Positions 17,242 to 27,297 of a DNA stretch of 64,000 nt are shown piece by piece. The notes under the pieces are model-generated. The model did no database searches, was not told where the DNA came from, and saw nothing but the letters and a program-made list of their open reading frames with translations. The DNA lies in the NCBI GenBank assembly GCA_029972225.1, contig CP124756.1, forward strand, positions 1,036,001 through 1,100,000. Reading direction: 5' to 3'. This DNA comes from Candidatus Thiothrix putei (GTDB lineage Bacteria > Pseudomonadota > Gammaproteobacteria > Thiotrichales > Thiotrichaceae). Position 1 is the stretch's first letter. Every line of letters begins with the position of its first letter. The position numbers and the translations under genes were made by a program.

Positions 17242-18149
17242 TAGATTGGCGCTTCATCTGCTGGGCGAGTGCGGAACAGTTTGAGTACCCACATGTATTG
17301 CTCAGGATATTGGCTAATCAGTGTTTGTAGCCCTGTATTCAGAATCTGCGCATTCTGAGCTTCATCTTTACCGGGAAAATTGGCTAAGGGACTGCCAATG
17401 ACAATCTCATAACCACCATTATCGGGATTAAAAAATGCCATGATCGGCAAGGCAACCGCCTTACCCAATTTCGTCAGCCGTGCGGGTGTGGTAAGCGTGG
17501 CTTTGGGAACACCGAAAAACGGCGCGAACACCGAATGTTTGCTGCCATGATCTTCATCCGGCAAAAAGAACATTAAGCGCCCCGGTTCCAACGCTTTTAC
17601 CAATTTCATCATGCCTTCTTCACGTGCTACCACAAACTCCACATCTTGCAGGCGGCTGCGGGCAATCAGCCAATTGATGACAGGGTTGTGGAACGGTTTG
17701 TACGAGCCGTAAGCGCGGTAATATTGCCCGATAGCAACCGGCGCGAATTCTAGCCACACCGAATGCCCTAACATGAGGATAACATTCTGTCCGGCAGCAA
17801 TGGCTTGCTCCAAATGTTCACGTCCACTAATGCGGGTGCGTTGGTATATGTGGCGGCGGGTGCGAAAAAATAAGATGCTGTAGTCCAGCATCGCGCAGGC
17901 ATATTCTTGTAAATGGCTGTGCGCCATTTGTTCACGTTGGGTATCAGCCAGTGCAGGGAAGCACAAGCGTAAATTACTCAACACGACGGCGCGGCGTTTG
18001 CGATTGTGGCGGTAAATCCAATTACCCAAGCGTTTGCCAAGCCAGCGGCGTGCTTGCCAAGGTAGCCAGGCGATTCCGGCGAATACCCCAACACCGGCCC
18101 AGGTGAGCCAGTGTCGCGGGGCAAGTAAATCGCGGGGGAATGTGGTCAC
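17238..18149 (-). CDS. Lipid A biosynthesis acyltransferase (LpxL/HtrB family)
   Basis: I chose the GTG at 18147-18149, which overlaps the stop of the upstream gene (GTGA), giving 303 residues; an ATG at 18200 lies deep inside that gene. One N-terminal hydrophobic anchor (LTWAGVGVFAGIAWLP) precedes the acyltransferase domain with the HX4(D/E) motif (GHSVWLEF) and FLPDEDHG. The enzyme adds a secondary acyl chain to Kdo-lipid A or a related lipid at the inner membrane. It is last in a run with the CinA-like, hemH and psiE-like genes. Confidence 0.88.
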   Translation of the reverse strand: MTTFPRDLLAPRHWLTWAGVGVFAGIAWLPWQARRWLGKRLGNWIYRHNRKRRAVVLSNLRLCFPALADTQREQMAHSHLQEYACAMLDYSILFFRTRRHIYQRTRISGREHLEQAIAAGQNVILMLGHSVWLEFAPVAIGQYYRAYGSYKPFHNPVINWLIARSRLQDVEFVVAREEGMMKLVKALEPGRLMFFLPDEDHGSKHSVFAPFFGVPKATLTTPARLTKLGKAVALPIMAFFNPDNGGYEIVIGSPLANFPGKDEAQNAQILNTGLQTLISQYPEQYMWVLKLFRTRPADEAPIY

Positions 18150-18886
18150 GCTTGCGGTATGCAATCGACGTTCTCCGCCTGCATTCGTGCCGTAAACCAT
18201 GCGGCGGCAGGGGCTACGTCAGCGGCGCGACCTTTGATACCAAAGTCGATTTTGCGGCGTTCAACCGTGCTGGGCAGACTGGAAATGCGCACCGCAGGAA
18301 AGGTTCTGAGCAGTTCTTCCATCATTGGGATCAGTTCGCTTTCTTGCACTGAATGCAGCGTCCAACGTTGTTCAATCGGCGGGGTGGTGTCGAAATACTG
18401 TGCGTAGTAAGTATCCAGCGCCCACTCGACCATTGGCCATGCCATATTCGGAAAACCGGGGACAAAGTGGTGATGTTGCAGTTTGAAACCGGGGATTTGG
18501 TTGATGGGGTTGGGAATCAAACTGGCACCATCCGGCAGTTCACTCATGCGAATGCGGTTAGGGTAAGCATCCGCACCGAAGCGCCCTTCGATCAATGCGA
18601 CGGCTTGCGGGTGGCGCAATAACCTGACTCCCGCAGCAGCGGCAGCCGCTTGGCGCGTCAGATCGTCGGGGGTTGCCCCAATGCCGCCGAAACTGAACAC
18701 AATGTCGTCACTTTGCAGGGTTTCGCGCAGGGTTTGCAGCAATAAATCCCAATCGTCGCCGATCATGCGTACCCACGCCAGCGCCAAGCCGCGTGCTTTG
18801 AGGAAGCTCATGACTTGTGGCAGGTGTTTGTCTTGGCGCAAATCGCTGAGCAGTTCGTCGCCGATGAGGATTAGCCCGACTTTCAT
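18146..18886 (-). CDS. Molybdopterin-binding/CinA N-domain-like protein
   Basis: This 246-residue protein begins KVGLILIGDELLSD and contains FSFGGIGATPDDLTRQAA, the MoaB/Mog fold signature in CinA N-terminal (COG1058) proteins. No C-terminal PncC nicotinamide-nucleotide amidase domain is present, so it is the stand-alone form. Function is uncertain; pyridine-nucleotide or molybdopterin-related roles have been proposed for the family. It overlaps hemH by 4 bp upstream and the acyltransferase by 4 bp downstream. Confidence 0.85.
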   Translation of the reverse strand: MKVGLILIGDELLSDLRQDKHLPQVMSFLKARGLALAWVRMIGDDWDLLLQTLRETLQSDDIVFSFGGIGATPDDLTRQAAAAAAGVRLLRHPQAVALIEGRFGADAYPNRIRMSELPDGASLIPNPINQIPGFKLQHHHFVPGFPNMAWPMVEWALDTYYAQYFDTTPPIEQRWTLHSVQESELIPMMEELLRTFPAVRISSLPSTVERRKIDFGIKGRAADVAPAAAWFTARMQAENVDCIPQA

Positions 18887-19995
18887 TTTTTTGCCCCTTT
18901 AGCGATGGCGTTTTGTAAGGTGTGTTCGGCTTGTTTTTGTTGTACAGCCGCTGACCAGTTGGGTGAGGTTTCTGCCCAGCCAGCGGTATGTTGTTGGATG
19001 ATGTCAGCAAGTGCCTGAATGTGGTCAAGGTTGGTGTTTAGAGCGGGGATGTAGTGGTAAGTTTCGCCGCCCGCGTGTTGGAAATATTCGCGGTTTTCTT
19101 CGCGGATTTCTTCCAGCGTTTCGAGGCAGTCGGCGGCAAAACCGGGGCAAATCACGTCAACGTGTTTGATGCCTTCAGCGGGCAGGGCTTGCATGGTTTT
19201 GTCGGTGTAAGGTTGCAGCCATTCCGCTTTGCCGAAGCGCGATTGGAAGGTGACACGCCATTCGTTGGGGCGTAGGTTGAGTTCTGCTGCCAGTAAGCGT
19301 GCGGTTTTGTGGCATTCGCAATGATACGGATCGCCGAGCATGAGGTTGCGTTTGGGGATGCCGTGGAAGGACATGACCAGTAATTGTCCGCGTGGGTGGT
19401 TGTCCCAGTGGGTGAGTACGCTGTTGGCAAGTGCTTTGATGTAACCGGGGTGATCGTGGTAGTGATTCACCAGACGCAATTCGGGCATCCAGCGCCAGCG
19501 TTTGAGTTCGTCGAATACTTTGTCGAAAGTGGTGGCGTTGGTCGCGGCGCAATATTGGGGGTAAAGTGGGAGTACCAGCACGCGTCGTGCTCCGGCTTCC
19601 TTGAGTTTTAGCAAGGTGTCAGGGATGGAGGGGTTGCCGTAGCGCATCGCTAAGGCGATTTTTACCGGCCCTTTGAAGCGGATTTCCATTTCTTTCTGGA
19701 GCGCTTTTTGTTGTTGCAGCGAAATACTCATCAGTGGAGAACCGTCTTCTGTCCATACGGTTTGGTATTTTTCGGCACTTTTGGCGGGGCGGGTGTTGAG
19801 GATAATGCCGTGCAGGATGACGTTCCAAATAATGCGCGGAATTTCCACGACACGCGGGTCAGAGAGAAATTCTTTCAAATAGCGCCGCAACCCGGCTTTG
19901 TCGGGGCTGTCGGGTGTGCCTAGGTTGGTGATCAAAATGCCGGTGCATTCGGATTTGCCGTGGAAATAATCCTGTTCGTTGATAAAACGGCTCAT
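18883..19995 (-). CDS. hemH: Ferrochelatase
   Basis: This 370-residue protein carries the ferrochelatase signatures: GILITNLGTPDSP at the start, LVMSFHGIPKRNLMLGDPYH with the catalytic His, FQSRFGKAEWLQPYTD, and VICPGFAADCLETLEEI with the catalytic Glu region. It inserts ferrous iron into protoporphyrin IX in the last step of haem synthesis, at the inner membrane face. It overlaps genes on both sides by about 4 bp, indicating one operon with the psiE-like gene. A ~35-residue C-terminal helical tail is beyond the core fold. Confidence 0.96.
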   Translation of the reverse strand: MSRFINEQDYFHGKSECTGILITNLGTPDSPDKAGLRRYLKEFLSDPRVVEIPRIIWNVILHGIILNTRPAKSAEKYQTVWTEDGSPLMSISLQQQKALQKEMEIRFKGPVKIALAMRYGNPSIPDTLLKLKEAGARRVLVLPLYPQYCAATNATTFDKVFDELKRWRWMPELRLVNHYHDHPGYIKALANSVLTHWDNHPRGQLLVMSFHGIPKRNLMLGDPYHCECHKTARLLAAELNLRPNEWRVTFQSRFGKAEWLQPYTDKTMQALPAEGIKHVDVICPGFAADCLETLEEIREENREYFQHAGGETYHYIPALNTNLDHIQALADIIQQHTAGWAETSPNWSAAVQQKQAEHTLQNAIAKGAKK

Positions 19996-20405
19996 GGGTG
20001 GGGCGTTCCTCTGCGGTTCTTTTCATAAGGGTATTTCACATGACCAAAGCGCACGATGAGTACCGCCAGTGAAATCAATAAGATGGAGGCAGCAATTGCT
20101 AACATTTGCCATTCGGTCATTGCTTTCATGTCGAGGATGAGGTAGCGGGCAAGGGCGACCATGCCGATGTACAAGGGCATTCGTACCGGCACCTCCCCGG
20201 ATTGCAGGTAAACGACGACCATGGTGATGATTTCTAAATAAATAAACAGCAGCAATAGGTCGGCAATCTGCACTTTGAGATGGACGAAAATGGTATAAAT
20301 TTCCTGTCCCACGGCAATAATGGTGGCGAGAGTGATGATGCCGAGGAGCAGGTATTCGATCCCATGCAACAATTTCTGGCTGGCAGAAACGTTCGGTTTG
20401 TCCAT
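19992..20405 (-). CDS. PsiE-family membrane protein
   Basis: From the ATG at 20403-20405 it is 137 residues. A longer frame continues upstream but runs through the opposing gene. It has four membrane helices (about 14-35, 45-65, 78-97, 105-125), with LEIITMVVVYLQ and DMKAMTEWQMLAIAASILLI as in phosphate-starvation-inducible PsiE proteins. The molecular function of PsiE is unknown. It is the first gene of the leftward hemH unit, with a 4-bp overlap. Confidence 0.8.
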   Translation of the reverse strand: MDKPNVSASQKLLHGIEYLLLGIITLATIIAVGQEIYTIFVHLKVQIADLLLLFIYLEIITMVVVYLQSGEVPVRMPLYIGMVALARYLILDMKAMTEWQMLAIAASILLISLAVLIVRFGHVKYPYEKNRRGTPHP

Positions 20406-20427
20406 GTGTGGGTATCCTTGTATTGTT

Positions 20428-20444
20428 AGCGTTTTGGTAACGCT
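20428..20444. promoter_or_regulatory. Inverted repeat in the divergent psiE-like / IMPase promoter region
   Basis: AGCGTT (20428-20433) and AACGCT (20439-20444) form a perfect palindrome with a 5-base spacer in the ~50-bp gap between divergently transcribed genes. The position suggests an operator that could affect both directions. No known regulator site is recognised. Confidence 0.35.
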
Positions 20445-20455
20445 GGGTAGGTTAA

Positions 20456-21250
20456 ATGATGCAGCCTGATTTGCAAGTATTGGTGCAGGAAATACGTCAA
20501 ATTGCACGCGAGGAAATTTTACCGCGTTTTGAACACATCGGCTTTGCGGTAAAACAAGACGGCAGTTTGCTGACCGAGGCGGATTTGGCAACGAATCAGC
20601 GCATTGCGACGTTTTTGCTGCAACAGTGGCCTGAGATTGCGTTTTTGAGTGAGGAGATGGAGCGCGAGGAACAAGAACGTTTATTGCGCGAAGCCGAGGC
20701 GTTGTGGTGTCTTGACCCATTGGATGGTACGAGCAATTTTGCGGCGGGTATCCCGTTGTTTGCGGTGTCACTGGCGTTATTTCAGCGCGGTGAAGTGGTG
20801 CTGGCGCTGACTTACGATCCGGTGCGTGATGAAATGTTTACCGCGCAACGCGGGCGGGGAGCTTGGTTGAATGGCAAGCCTTTGCGTTGTCAGCCCAGTG
20901 AGTTTCAGTTGTGCAATGCGGTGGCAATCGTGGATTTCAAGCGCTTGCCGTCTGCCTTGAAGCAAGCCTTGGTGACGAACCCACCTTACGGTTCGCAGCG
21001 TAATCTGGGCAGTTGTGTGCTGGAATGGGCGTGGATGGCGGCGAACCGTGGCAATTTGTATGTGCATGGTGGCATGAAGTTGTGGGATTTGGCGGCAGGT
21101 TCGCTGATTTTGGCAGAAGCGGGGGGCTATGCCGCGACCTTGCAGGGTGAGCCGGTGTTTGTCGCAGCGTTAGCGCCGCGTTCGGTGGTGATTTCCCCTG
21201 ATCCGGTGTTGTTTGCAGCGTGGTTGGGTTATTTGCAGGCACAGCAGTGA
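20456..21250 (+). CDS. Inositol monophosphatase family protein (SuhB/CysQ-like)
   Basis: This 264-residue protein shows the metal-binding motifs of the family: FLSEEMERE, WCLDPLDGTSNFAAGIP (DPLDGT) and GGMKLWDLAAGSLILAEAGG (WDxAAG). These enzymes are Mg-dependent phosphatases acting on inositol phosphates, PAP or similar substrates; the exact substrate is not resolved. A second ATG lies one codon in. It overlaps murI by GTGA. Confidence 0.9.
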   Translation: MMQPDLQVLVQEIRQIAREEILPRFEHIGFAVKQDGSLLTEADLATNQRIATFLLQQWPEIAFLSEEMEREEQERLLREAEALWCLDPLDGTSNFAAGIPLFAVSLALFQRGEVVLALTYDPVRDEMFTAQRGRGAWLNGKPLRCQPSEFQLCNAVAIVDFKRLPSALKQALVTNPPYGSQRNLGSCVLEWAWMAANRGNLYVHGGMKLWDLAAGSLILAEAGGYAATLQGEPVFVAALAPRSVVISPDPVLFAAWLGYLQAQQ

Positions 21251-22059
21251 ACAACACACGGCACACACAACCCATTGGGGTATTCGATTCGGGGTTAGGG
21301 GGGATTTCGGTATTGCGCGAAATTCACCGCCTGTTGCCTGCGGAACACCTGATTTACGTGGCGGATTCGGCTCATGCGCCTTACGGGGCGAAAACTTCCG
21401 ATTACATTCGGGCGCGTAGCAAGCGGGTGGCGGATTTCTTGCTGGAACAAGATGTTAAAGTGTTGGTGGTGGCGTGTAATACGGCGACGGTTCATGCCGT
21501 GGCGTATTTGCGCGAAACTTTGCCGATTCCGGTGGTGGGGATTGAGCCTGCGGTGAAACCTGCTGCCCGCCTGACGCAAACCGGGGTGATTGGGGTGTTA
21601 GCCACGCAACAAACAGTGAATAGCCCGCGTTTGCAGCAGTTGATTTGCGATCATGCGGCGGGGGTGCAGGTGATTACACAAGCCTGCCCCGGTTTGGTGG
21701 AGCATGTGGAGGCGGGGGATTTTAGTAGCGCGGCGGTACGTCAATTGCTTAAAGTTTATACCTTGCCCTTGTTGGATGCGGGGGTGGATACTTTGGTGCT
21801 GGGGTGCACGCATTACCCGTTTCTGGCGGACGCACTGGTGGATGTGACCCACGGCAAAATGACGATTTTGGAAACCAGTACACCAGTGACGCACCAGTTG
21901 ATGCGGGTGTTGGAGCAAGAAGATTTGCGCCGCCCGCAAACAGGGCAGGGCAGCGTGCAATTTTTTTCCAGTAAAGCCGATGCGCAGCATCTGAGCAGTA
22001 TGCAAACCTTGTGGCAACACCGGATCACAGTGGGACTGCTGCCAGACGCTTACCGCTGA
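21247..22059 (+). CDS. murI: Glutamate racemase
   Basis: The GTG at 21247 overlaps the stop of the upstream gene (GTGA) and gives 270 residues. The two catalytic cysteines lie in VVACNTATVHA and VLGCTHYPFL, and GVFDSGLGG binds substrate near the N-terminus. It supplies D-glutamate for peptidoglycan. Its 3' end converges on the FKBP gene with a 6-bp gap. Confidence 0.95.
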   Translation: MNNTRHTQPIGVFDSGLGGISVLREIHRLLPAEHLIYVADSAHAPYGAKTSDYIRARSKRVADFLLEQDVKVLVVACNTATVHAVAYLRETLPIPVVGIEPAVKPAARLTQTGVIGVLATQQTVNSPRLQQLICDHAAGVQVITQACPGLVEHVEAGDFSSAAVRQLLKVYTLPLLDAGVDTLVLGCTHYPFLADALVDVTHGKMTILETSTPVTHQLMRVLEQEDLRRPQTGQGSVQFFSSKADAQHLSSMQTLWQHRITVGLLPDAYR

Positions 22060-22065
22060 ACGGGT

Positions 22066-22557
22066 TTAGTGGTGGTGATGACTACCTTCACCGTGAGCGT
22101 GACCATGAGCAACTTCTTCCGCAGAAGCCGCACGTACATTGAGGATGGTGACATCAAACGTCAAGGCTACGCCTGCGAGTGGATGATTGGCGTCGATGGT
22201 TACGCTGTTGTCATCGACGGCGGCAATGCGAATGGTTTGATTGCCAGCGCCTGTTTGCGCGTGGAACTCCGCACCGGCAACGATTTGTTCAGCCGGAATA
22301 CCTTCAAACATGCTGCGCGGTACTTGCTGGGTCATGCGTTCGTCGTATTCGCCGTAGGCTTCGGCGGGCGCAACAGTGACTACTAAGCTGTCGTTGGCTT
22401 GTTTGCCGACTAACTGTTTTTCCAGCCCCGGAATAATATTGTCAGCACCGTGCAGGTAGGCGAATGGTTGAGCGGCATCCGCTTGATCGAGTACTTGACC
22501 TTGGTCGTCGGTGAGGGTGTAGGTCATAGTGACCACGGTGTGTTGTGCGATTTGCAT
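22066..22557 (-). CDS. slyD: SlyD-like FKBP peptidyl-prolyl isomerase
   Basis: This 163-residue protein starts with VVTMTYTLTDDQGQVLDQA and has LHGADNIIPGLEKQLVG and EAYGEYDERM, the FKBP domain with inserted IF chaperone flap found in SlyD. The C-terminal tail is His-rich (VAHGHAHGEGSHHHH) and could bind nickel. It acts as a folding helper and metallochaperone in the cytoplasm. Confidence 0.92.
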   Translation of the reverse strand: MQIAQHTVVTMTYTLTDDQGQVLDQADAAQPFAYLHGADNIIPGLEKQLVGKQANDSLVVTVAPAEAYGEYDERMTQQVPRSMFEGIPAEQIVAGAEFHAQTGAGNQTIRIAAVDDNSVTIDANHPLAGVALTFDVTILNVRAASAEEVAHGHAHGEGSHHHH

Positions 22558-22704
22558 CGGGTTTCCTTAGAGTAGAGAGACTATTGGGATTATATATCGG
22601 TAGTTTGGTGTCAAGTATGGCTTGGCTAGGAAATTTTTCAAGTGTAGGAATGGAACGTGATAAACTTTCCCACTGCTTTTTCTGGTTTTATGTGAAAAAT
22701 AACG

Positions 22705-24141
22705 ATGAGCTTACAAATTCCTCCTTTTGAACGGGCGCGGGTATTGGTGGTCGGCGATGTGATGCTGGATCGCTATTGGTCGGGTCAAACCTCGCGTATT
22801 TCCCCCGAAGCCCCCGTGCCAGTGGTGCATGTCAAAGCCAATGAAGAACGCCCTGGCGGTGCGGCAAACGTGGCGTTGAACGTTGCCAGCCTTGGCGGGC
22901 AGGCGGTGTTGCTGGGTTACGTGGGCAATGATGAGGCGGGCAGGTCGCTGGCGAATACCTTGCAAGCGCGTGGGGTGCAAACCCATTTCGTGGCGCTGGA
23001 TAATGCGCCGACGATTACCAAGTTACGGGTGCTGAGTCGGCATCAGCAATTGATTCGCTTGGATTTTGAAGAAGGGTTTGCGGGGCAGGATCATGCGCCA
23101 CTCTTCAGTCAGTTCATGGCGTTGTTGGAATCTGCGGATGTGGTGGTGCTGTCCGATTACCGCAAAGGGACGCTGGAACGGGCGCGGGAGTTGATTGCCT
23201 TGGCGCAAGCAGCCGGTAAGCCGGTGGTGGTTGACCCCAAAGCGCAGGATTTTGCCACGTATCAGGGGGCAACGGTGATTACGCCGAATCTGGCAGAATT
23301 CCGTGAAGCCGTGGGCGAGTGGGTGGATGAGGCAGATTTGGTGCGACGTGGGCAGGCATTGCTGGCGCGTTGTGAGTTGGGGAATCTGTTGCTGACCCGC
23401 AGTGAACAGGGCATGACGTTGTTGCGGCATGAGTTTGCGCCATACAACTTGCCGACCCGTGCGCGTGAAGTGTTTGATGTGACCGGGGCAGGGGATACCG
23501 TGGTGGCGGTGTTAGCGGCGGGTATGGCGGCGGGTTTGCCGCTGGAACAGGCGATGGGGTTGGCAAATCTTGCGGCGGGAATTGTGGTTGGCAAGGTGGG
23601 GACGGCAACGGTGAGTGTCCCTGAATTGCACAAAGCCTTGCAGCAACACCATGCGCAGGTGAAAGGCGTGGTCAGTGAGGCGCAATTGCTGGCGGCGGTG
23701 CAAGAGGCGCGTATCCACGGCGAACGCATTGTGATGACCAACGGTTGTTTCGACATTTTGCACATTGGGCATGTGACGTATCTGGAAGAAGCCCGCAAGC
23801 TCGGCGACCGTTTGATTGTGGCGGTGAATACGGATGAATCGGTGCGAGCGCTTAAAGGCTCGACGCGCCCGGTGAATACCATGGCAAACCGAATGCGGAT
23901 GTTGGCGGCGTTGGCGTGTGTCGATTGGGTAGTGGATTTCAGCGAATACACGCCCGAACGCCTGATTTGCGCGGTTAAACCGGATTTGCTGGTGAAAGGT
24001 GGGGATAACGATCCGCAGAAAATCCCCGGCAACCGTTGCGTGTGGGATAACGGTGGCGATGTGGTGGTGTTGAGTTTTGTGGATGGGGTGTCGACTACCA
24101 GCACGATTGCACGGATTCAGGCGATGGAGAAAGAAGCGTAA
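22705..24141 (+). CDS. hldE: Bifunctional D-glycero-beta-D-manno-heptose-7-phosphate kinase/1-phosphate adenylyltransferase
   Basis: This 478-residue fusion has an N-terminal PfkB/ribokinase-type kinase ([34 protein letters not shown]) and a C-terminal nucleotidyltransferase ([20 protein letters not shown]). It makes ADP-heptose for the LPS inner core. The stop overlaps the next ATG (TAATG). Both halves look intact, so this is a Gram-negative marker. Confidence 0.96.
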   Translation: MSLQIPPFERARVLVVGDVMLDRYWSGQTSRISPEAPVPVVHVKANEERPGGAANVALNVASLGGQAVLLGYVGNDEAGRSLANTLQARGVQTHFVALDNAPTITKLRVLSRHQQLIRLDFEEGFAGQDHAPLFSQFMALLESADVVVLSDYRKGTLERARELIALAQAAGKPVVVDPKAQDFATYQGATVITPNLAEFREAVGEWVDEADLVRRGQALLARCELGNLLLTRSEQGMTLLRHEFAPYNLPTRAREVFDVTGAGDTVVAVLAAGMAAGLPLEQAMGLANLAAGIVVGKVGTATVSVPELHKALQQHHAQVKGVVSEAQLLAAVQEARIHGERIVMTNGCFDILHIGHVTYLEEARKLGDRLIVAVNTDESVRALKGSTRPVNTMANRMRMLAALACVDWVVDFSEYTPERLICAVKPDLLVKGGDNDPQKIPGNRCVWDNGGDVVVLSFVDGVSTTSTIARIQAMEKEA

Positions 24142-25325
24142 TGCAGGTTGATGTTCTGATCGTTGGTGGCGGCATTGCCGGGTTGTGGTTGCTGGCAGAA
24201 TTGCGGGCGCAAGGCGTTAATGCGTTGTTAGCCACCGATGAGTTGGGCAAGGGGCAAACCATTGCCTCGCAAGGCATTATTCACGGTGGCACCAAATACG
24301 CGCTGACTGGCAAGGTGACGGGGGCAACGTTAGCGATTGGCGATATGCCGCGTTTGTGGCGGGCGGCACTCAATGGCGAAGGTGCGGTCGATTTGCGTCA
24401 GGTTAAGGTATTGGCGGAATCGCAATTGTTGTGGACATCGGGTGGACTCGGTTCACGCATGACGGGCTTTTTTGCCAGCAAAGCGATGCAAAGCCGGATG
24501 GAGGCTGTGCCACGCGACGCTTACCCTGACTTGTTCCGGCATCCTGAATTTCACGGCAGTTTGTATCGCTTGGATGAGCCGGTGTTGGATGTGCCGTCAT
24601 TGCTGGAAACGTTGCGTGAACAATTGGCGGATGCGTTGGTGCAGGTGGATGCGCAACGTTCCGGTTTGCAGCCCGCACACAATGGTTATGGTTATCAGGC
24701 AGTGTTACCTGACGGTCAGGTGCTGGCAGTCACCGCGCAGCAAATCATTCTGACCGCAGGAGCAGGTAACGAGGCACTATTGACCCGTATTGCCTGCCTT
24801 TGTCAGCCGCCGCTGCCTATTCCGAAAATGCAGCGCCGCCCGTTGCAAATGGTGATGGTGCGCGGCAATTTGCCGCTGCTGTACGCCCATGCGCTGGGGA
24901 TGAGTGATAAACCACGCGCCACAATTACGTCACATCGGGATAAGCACGGCAAGACAGTGTGGTATATCGGCGGGCAACCGGCAGAGCAGGGTGTGGGCAA
25001 ACCTGCTGCCGAGGTGATTGCAGCTACTCAGCATGAACTGGCGCAACTGTTACCGTGGGTCGATTTCACGGGTATGGCATGGTCGACTTGGCATGTGGAT
25101 CGTGCCGAAGGTTGCCAGCCGGATGGCGGTCGCCCTGATCAGCCGATGGTGCAACGCTTTGCGAATGTGACGGTGGCGTGGCCGACTAAGCTAGCGTTTG
25201 CGCCGATGTTGGCAGCCCGTTTACAAGCAGACTTAGGTATTCGGGTATCCGATACCGTATCAATAATACCTCCTCTTGAGCAGTTGCCAACGCCGCCGAT
25301 TGCGTCCAGTATTTGGAATTTTTAA
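24141..25325 (+). CDS. FAD-dependent oxidoreductase (DAO family)
   Basis: This 394-residue protein begins with VDVLIVGGGIAGLWLLAEL, a Rossmann FAD-binding GxGxxG, followed by GQTIASQGIIHGGTKYAL, typical of the DAO/glycine-oxidase superfamily. C-terminal VAWPTKLAFAPMLA resembles the second FAD contact region. The substrate is unknown. It shares one base with hldE, but there is no obvious pathway link. Confidence 0.8.
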   Translation: MQVDVLIVGGGIAGLWLLAELRAQGVNALLATDELGKGQTIASQGIIHGGTKYALTGKVTGATLAIGDMPRLWRAALNGEGAVDLRQVKVLAESQLLWTSGGLGSRMTGFFASKAMQSRMEAVPRDAYPDLFRHPEFHGSLYRLDEPVLDVPSLLETLREQLADALVQVDAQRSGLQPAHNGYGYQAVLPDGQVLAVTAQQIILTAGAGNEALLTRIACLCQPPLPIPKMQRRPLQMVMVRGNLPLLYAHALGMSDKPRATITSHRDKHGKTVWYIGGQPAEQGVGKPAAEVIAATQHELAQLLPWVDFTGMAWSTWHVDRAEGCQPDGGRPDQPMVQRFANVTVAWPTKLAFAPMLAARLQADLGIRVSDTVSIIPPLEQLPTPPIASSIWNF

Positions 25326-26086
25326 GCAACGTCAAGCAGGATGCACAATGGCTTATCTGGATCTGGTCAAATTAGGCAAAAATCATTGGTGGCGTTATGT
25401 TCTTGGGGTTCTTCTCATTGTGCTGATGTGGCAGGGCTTGGGGTTATTGCCTACCGTTGCGTTGGCTATTTGGGTGGAGCTGGATCAGAATGATACGACT
25501 CTGTTCAATACGGAGACTTTGCTATTTGAGGGTTTGCCTATGGAAGTCATTTTTGCGGACTTCATGGGGATGTTTCTCTTTCTGTGGCTAGGGGTGTTTC
25601 TGGTAGTGTGTTTCTTGCACAATCGCCCATTCTGGTCATTATTCACACCTTTGCAGCGCCTTAGTTGGCGACGTGTATTGCACGGAGCCGTGGTCTTTGC
25701 TGCCATTTACCTGGCAGTGGGGGTGATAATGGAGTGGCTTTTTCCTACCCCAGCTAAGGATATTGAGTATGTGCTGCAACCCGGTAAGTTTCTGGCGTTT
25801 TTGCCGCTGGCACTGTTACTGATCCCTATCCAAACCTCGGCGGAGGAGTTGTTATTTCGGGGGTATTTCATGCAAGGGCTGGGGTTGATCATGAACCGCT
25901 GGGGTGTTGCGCTCGTGAGCAGTGTGTTATTCGCCTTGCCGCATTTATTGAACCCGGAGGTGTCGGACGCTAATCTGTGGATTGCATTCCTGCCCTACTG
26001 GATCATTGGATTGTTATTAGCGTTGATCACGTTGCGGGATGGTACGCTGGAACTGGCACTAGGGGTTCATGCAAGTAATAACCTGA

Positions 26087-27297
26087 CAGGGCAACCGCAT
26101 ATAAATTCTCAATCAAATAAGACCTTGGCGCGGTAGGTATCATTCCACGCGGCTTTGTTTTGCTTTTTGGGCAAACTGAGTTTGGAGCCTTCGCGTTCAA
26201 AGAGGTTGATGCACAGATGGCGGATGCTGGTCATCATGGCGGGGCCATTTCCCTTGCGGATACGGCTGGCATCTTCTGAGAAGGTCACATCCAGCCGCCA
26301 GTGCAGGGTATTCTCAATCCCCCAATGCCCACGGACTGCCTTGGCGAACAGTTTGGCATCAGCGGGGATGGAGGCGATGAAGAAACGCCGTTCCACCGTC
26401 GTCGTGTCGCCTTGTGTGCATTCCCGCTCTACCATGCCGATGCTGCGTAACCCTGTCCACACCTCAATGTTGGGCAGGGTGGTGAGATCTTCGGTGATCC
26501 AGTAGCGGCGGATTTCCAACCTGCCATGATCCTTGTCAAGTTCTTCGGTGTAAGAATGGGGGACAGCATTGAAAGCGTGTTCCCGTGCGGTGGTGAAGTA
26601 ATCGTCCACCGCTTCATGCAGGTTGCTTTGGTTGCCTTTCAGCCCCATCACGTAATCACCTTGCTGTTCCTTAATCTGTTCGGCAATGGCGCGTTGGCAG
26701 CCCATCGCGTCCAGCGTCACAATGCAGCCTTTCAGTTCCAGCAGTTCAAGCAGCTTGGGGATGGCGGTGATTTCATTGGATTTCTCATCGGTTGCCTCTT
26801 GTGCCAATACCAGCCGGTTTTCACACGCCCAAGCCGTCACCATGTGCAAAGGCTTGCCGCCATTGGCACGGTCACGTGAACCTCTGGCGGTTTTGCCATC
26901 AACTGCGATAACCTCTTGAACTTCACGTTTGACCGCCTGCGTCCAATTGATGAAGCACTCCCGGAATTTGACGGGTGACAGCCGGGTCATTACATATTCA
27001 ATGCAGTCGTGGGAAGGAACTCCATTCACCAGCGGCACGTACTGACGCAGCCAATCCAGTTTGGCGTGTCCAAAATCTTCTATCGCCTCCCAACCTTTGG
27101 CATTACTGCATACCGCACTGACCACCAGTACCAGTATGTCCAACAGCGCGTGGCGTTTGTTACGCTCTATCCGGGGATCTTCCAATGGCGAAAAATGATC
27201 TATCAGACTGGCACTCATCATGGTTTTCCGTAACGGCTAAAACCGGTAGTGTCGCTAACTGCATTGTTTCAATGCAAATTTATATGCGGTCGCCCTG
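26087..27297. mobile_element. ISAs1-family insertion sequence, complete, with 10-bp target duplication
   Basis: This 1211-bp element is bounded by inverted repeats beginning CAGGGCRACCGCATAT (one mismatch over about 21 bp). The target duplication AATAACCTGA occurs at 26077-26086 and 27298-27307. Inside is one transposase gene on the reverse strand. Both ends and the duplication are intact, implying recent transposition. Confidence 0.95.
26109..27221 (-). CDS. ISAs1-family transposase
   Basis: This 370-residue DDE transposase carries the family features: N-terminal DHFSPLEDPRIERNKRHALL, EVIAVDGKTARGSRD (first Asp), KGCIVTLDAMGCQRAIAEQI (second Asp) and VRGHWGIENTLHWRLDVTF (Glu). It is full length, and its ends match the element boundaries. 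Confidence 0.95.
   Translation of the reverse strand: MMSASLIDHFSPLEDPRIERNKRHALLDILVLVVSAVCSNAKGWEAIEDFGHAKLDWLRQYVPLVNGVPSHDCIEYVMTRLSPVKFRECFINWTQAVKREVQEVIAVDGKTARGSRDRANGGKPLHMVTAWACENRLVLAQEATDEKSNEITAIPKLLELLELKGCIVTLDAMGCQRAIAEQIKEQQGDYVMGLKGNQSNLHEAVDDYFTTAREHAFNAVPHSYTEELDKDHGRLEIRRYWITEDLTTLPNIEVWTGLRSIGMVERECTQGDTTTVERRFFIASIPADAKLFAKAVRGHWGIENTLHWRLDVTFSEDASRIRKGNGPAMMTSIRHLCINLFEREGSKLSLPKKQNKAAWNDTYRAKVLFD

Noticed and set aside
17238-18200. ATG at 18200 as start of the acyltransferase
   Set aside because: It lies inside the upstream gene; the GTG overlapping that gene's stop is a better-coupled start.
19992-20771. Long 259-residue version of the PsiE-like gene
   Set aside because: The N-terminal ~120 residues overlap the divergent phosphatase gene and are not protein-like; the ATG at 20405 is used.
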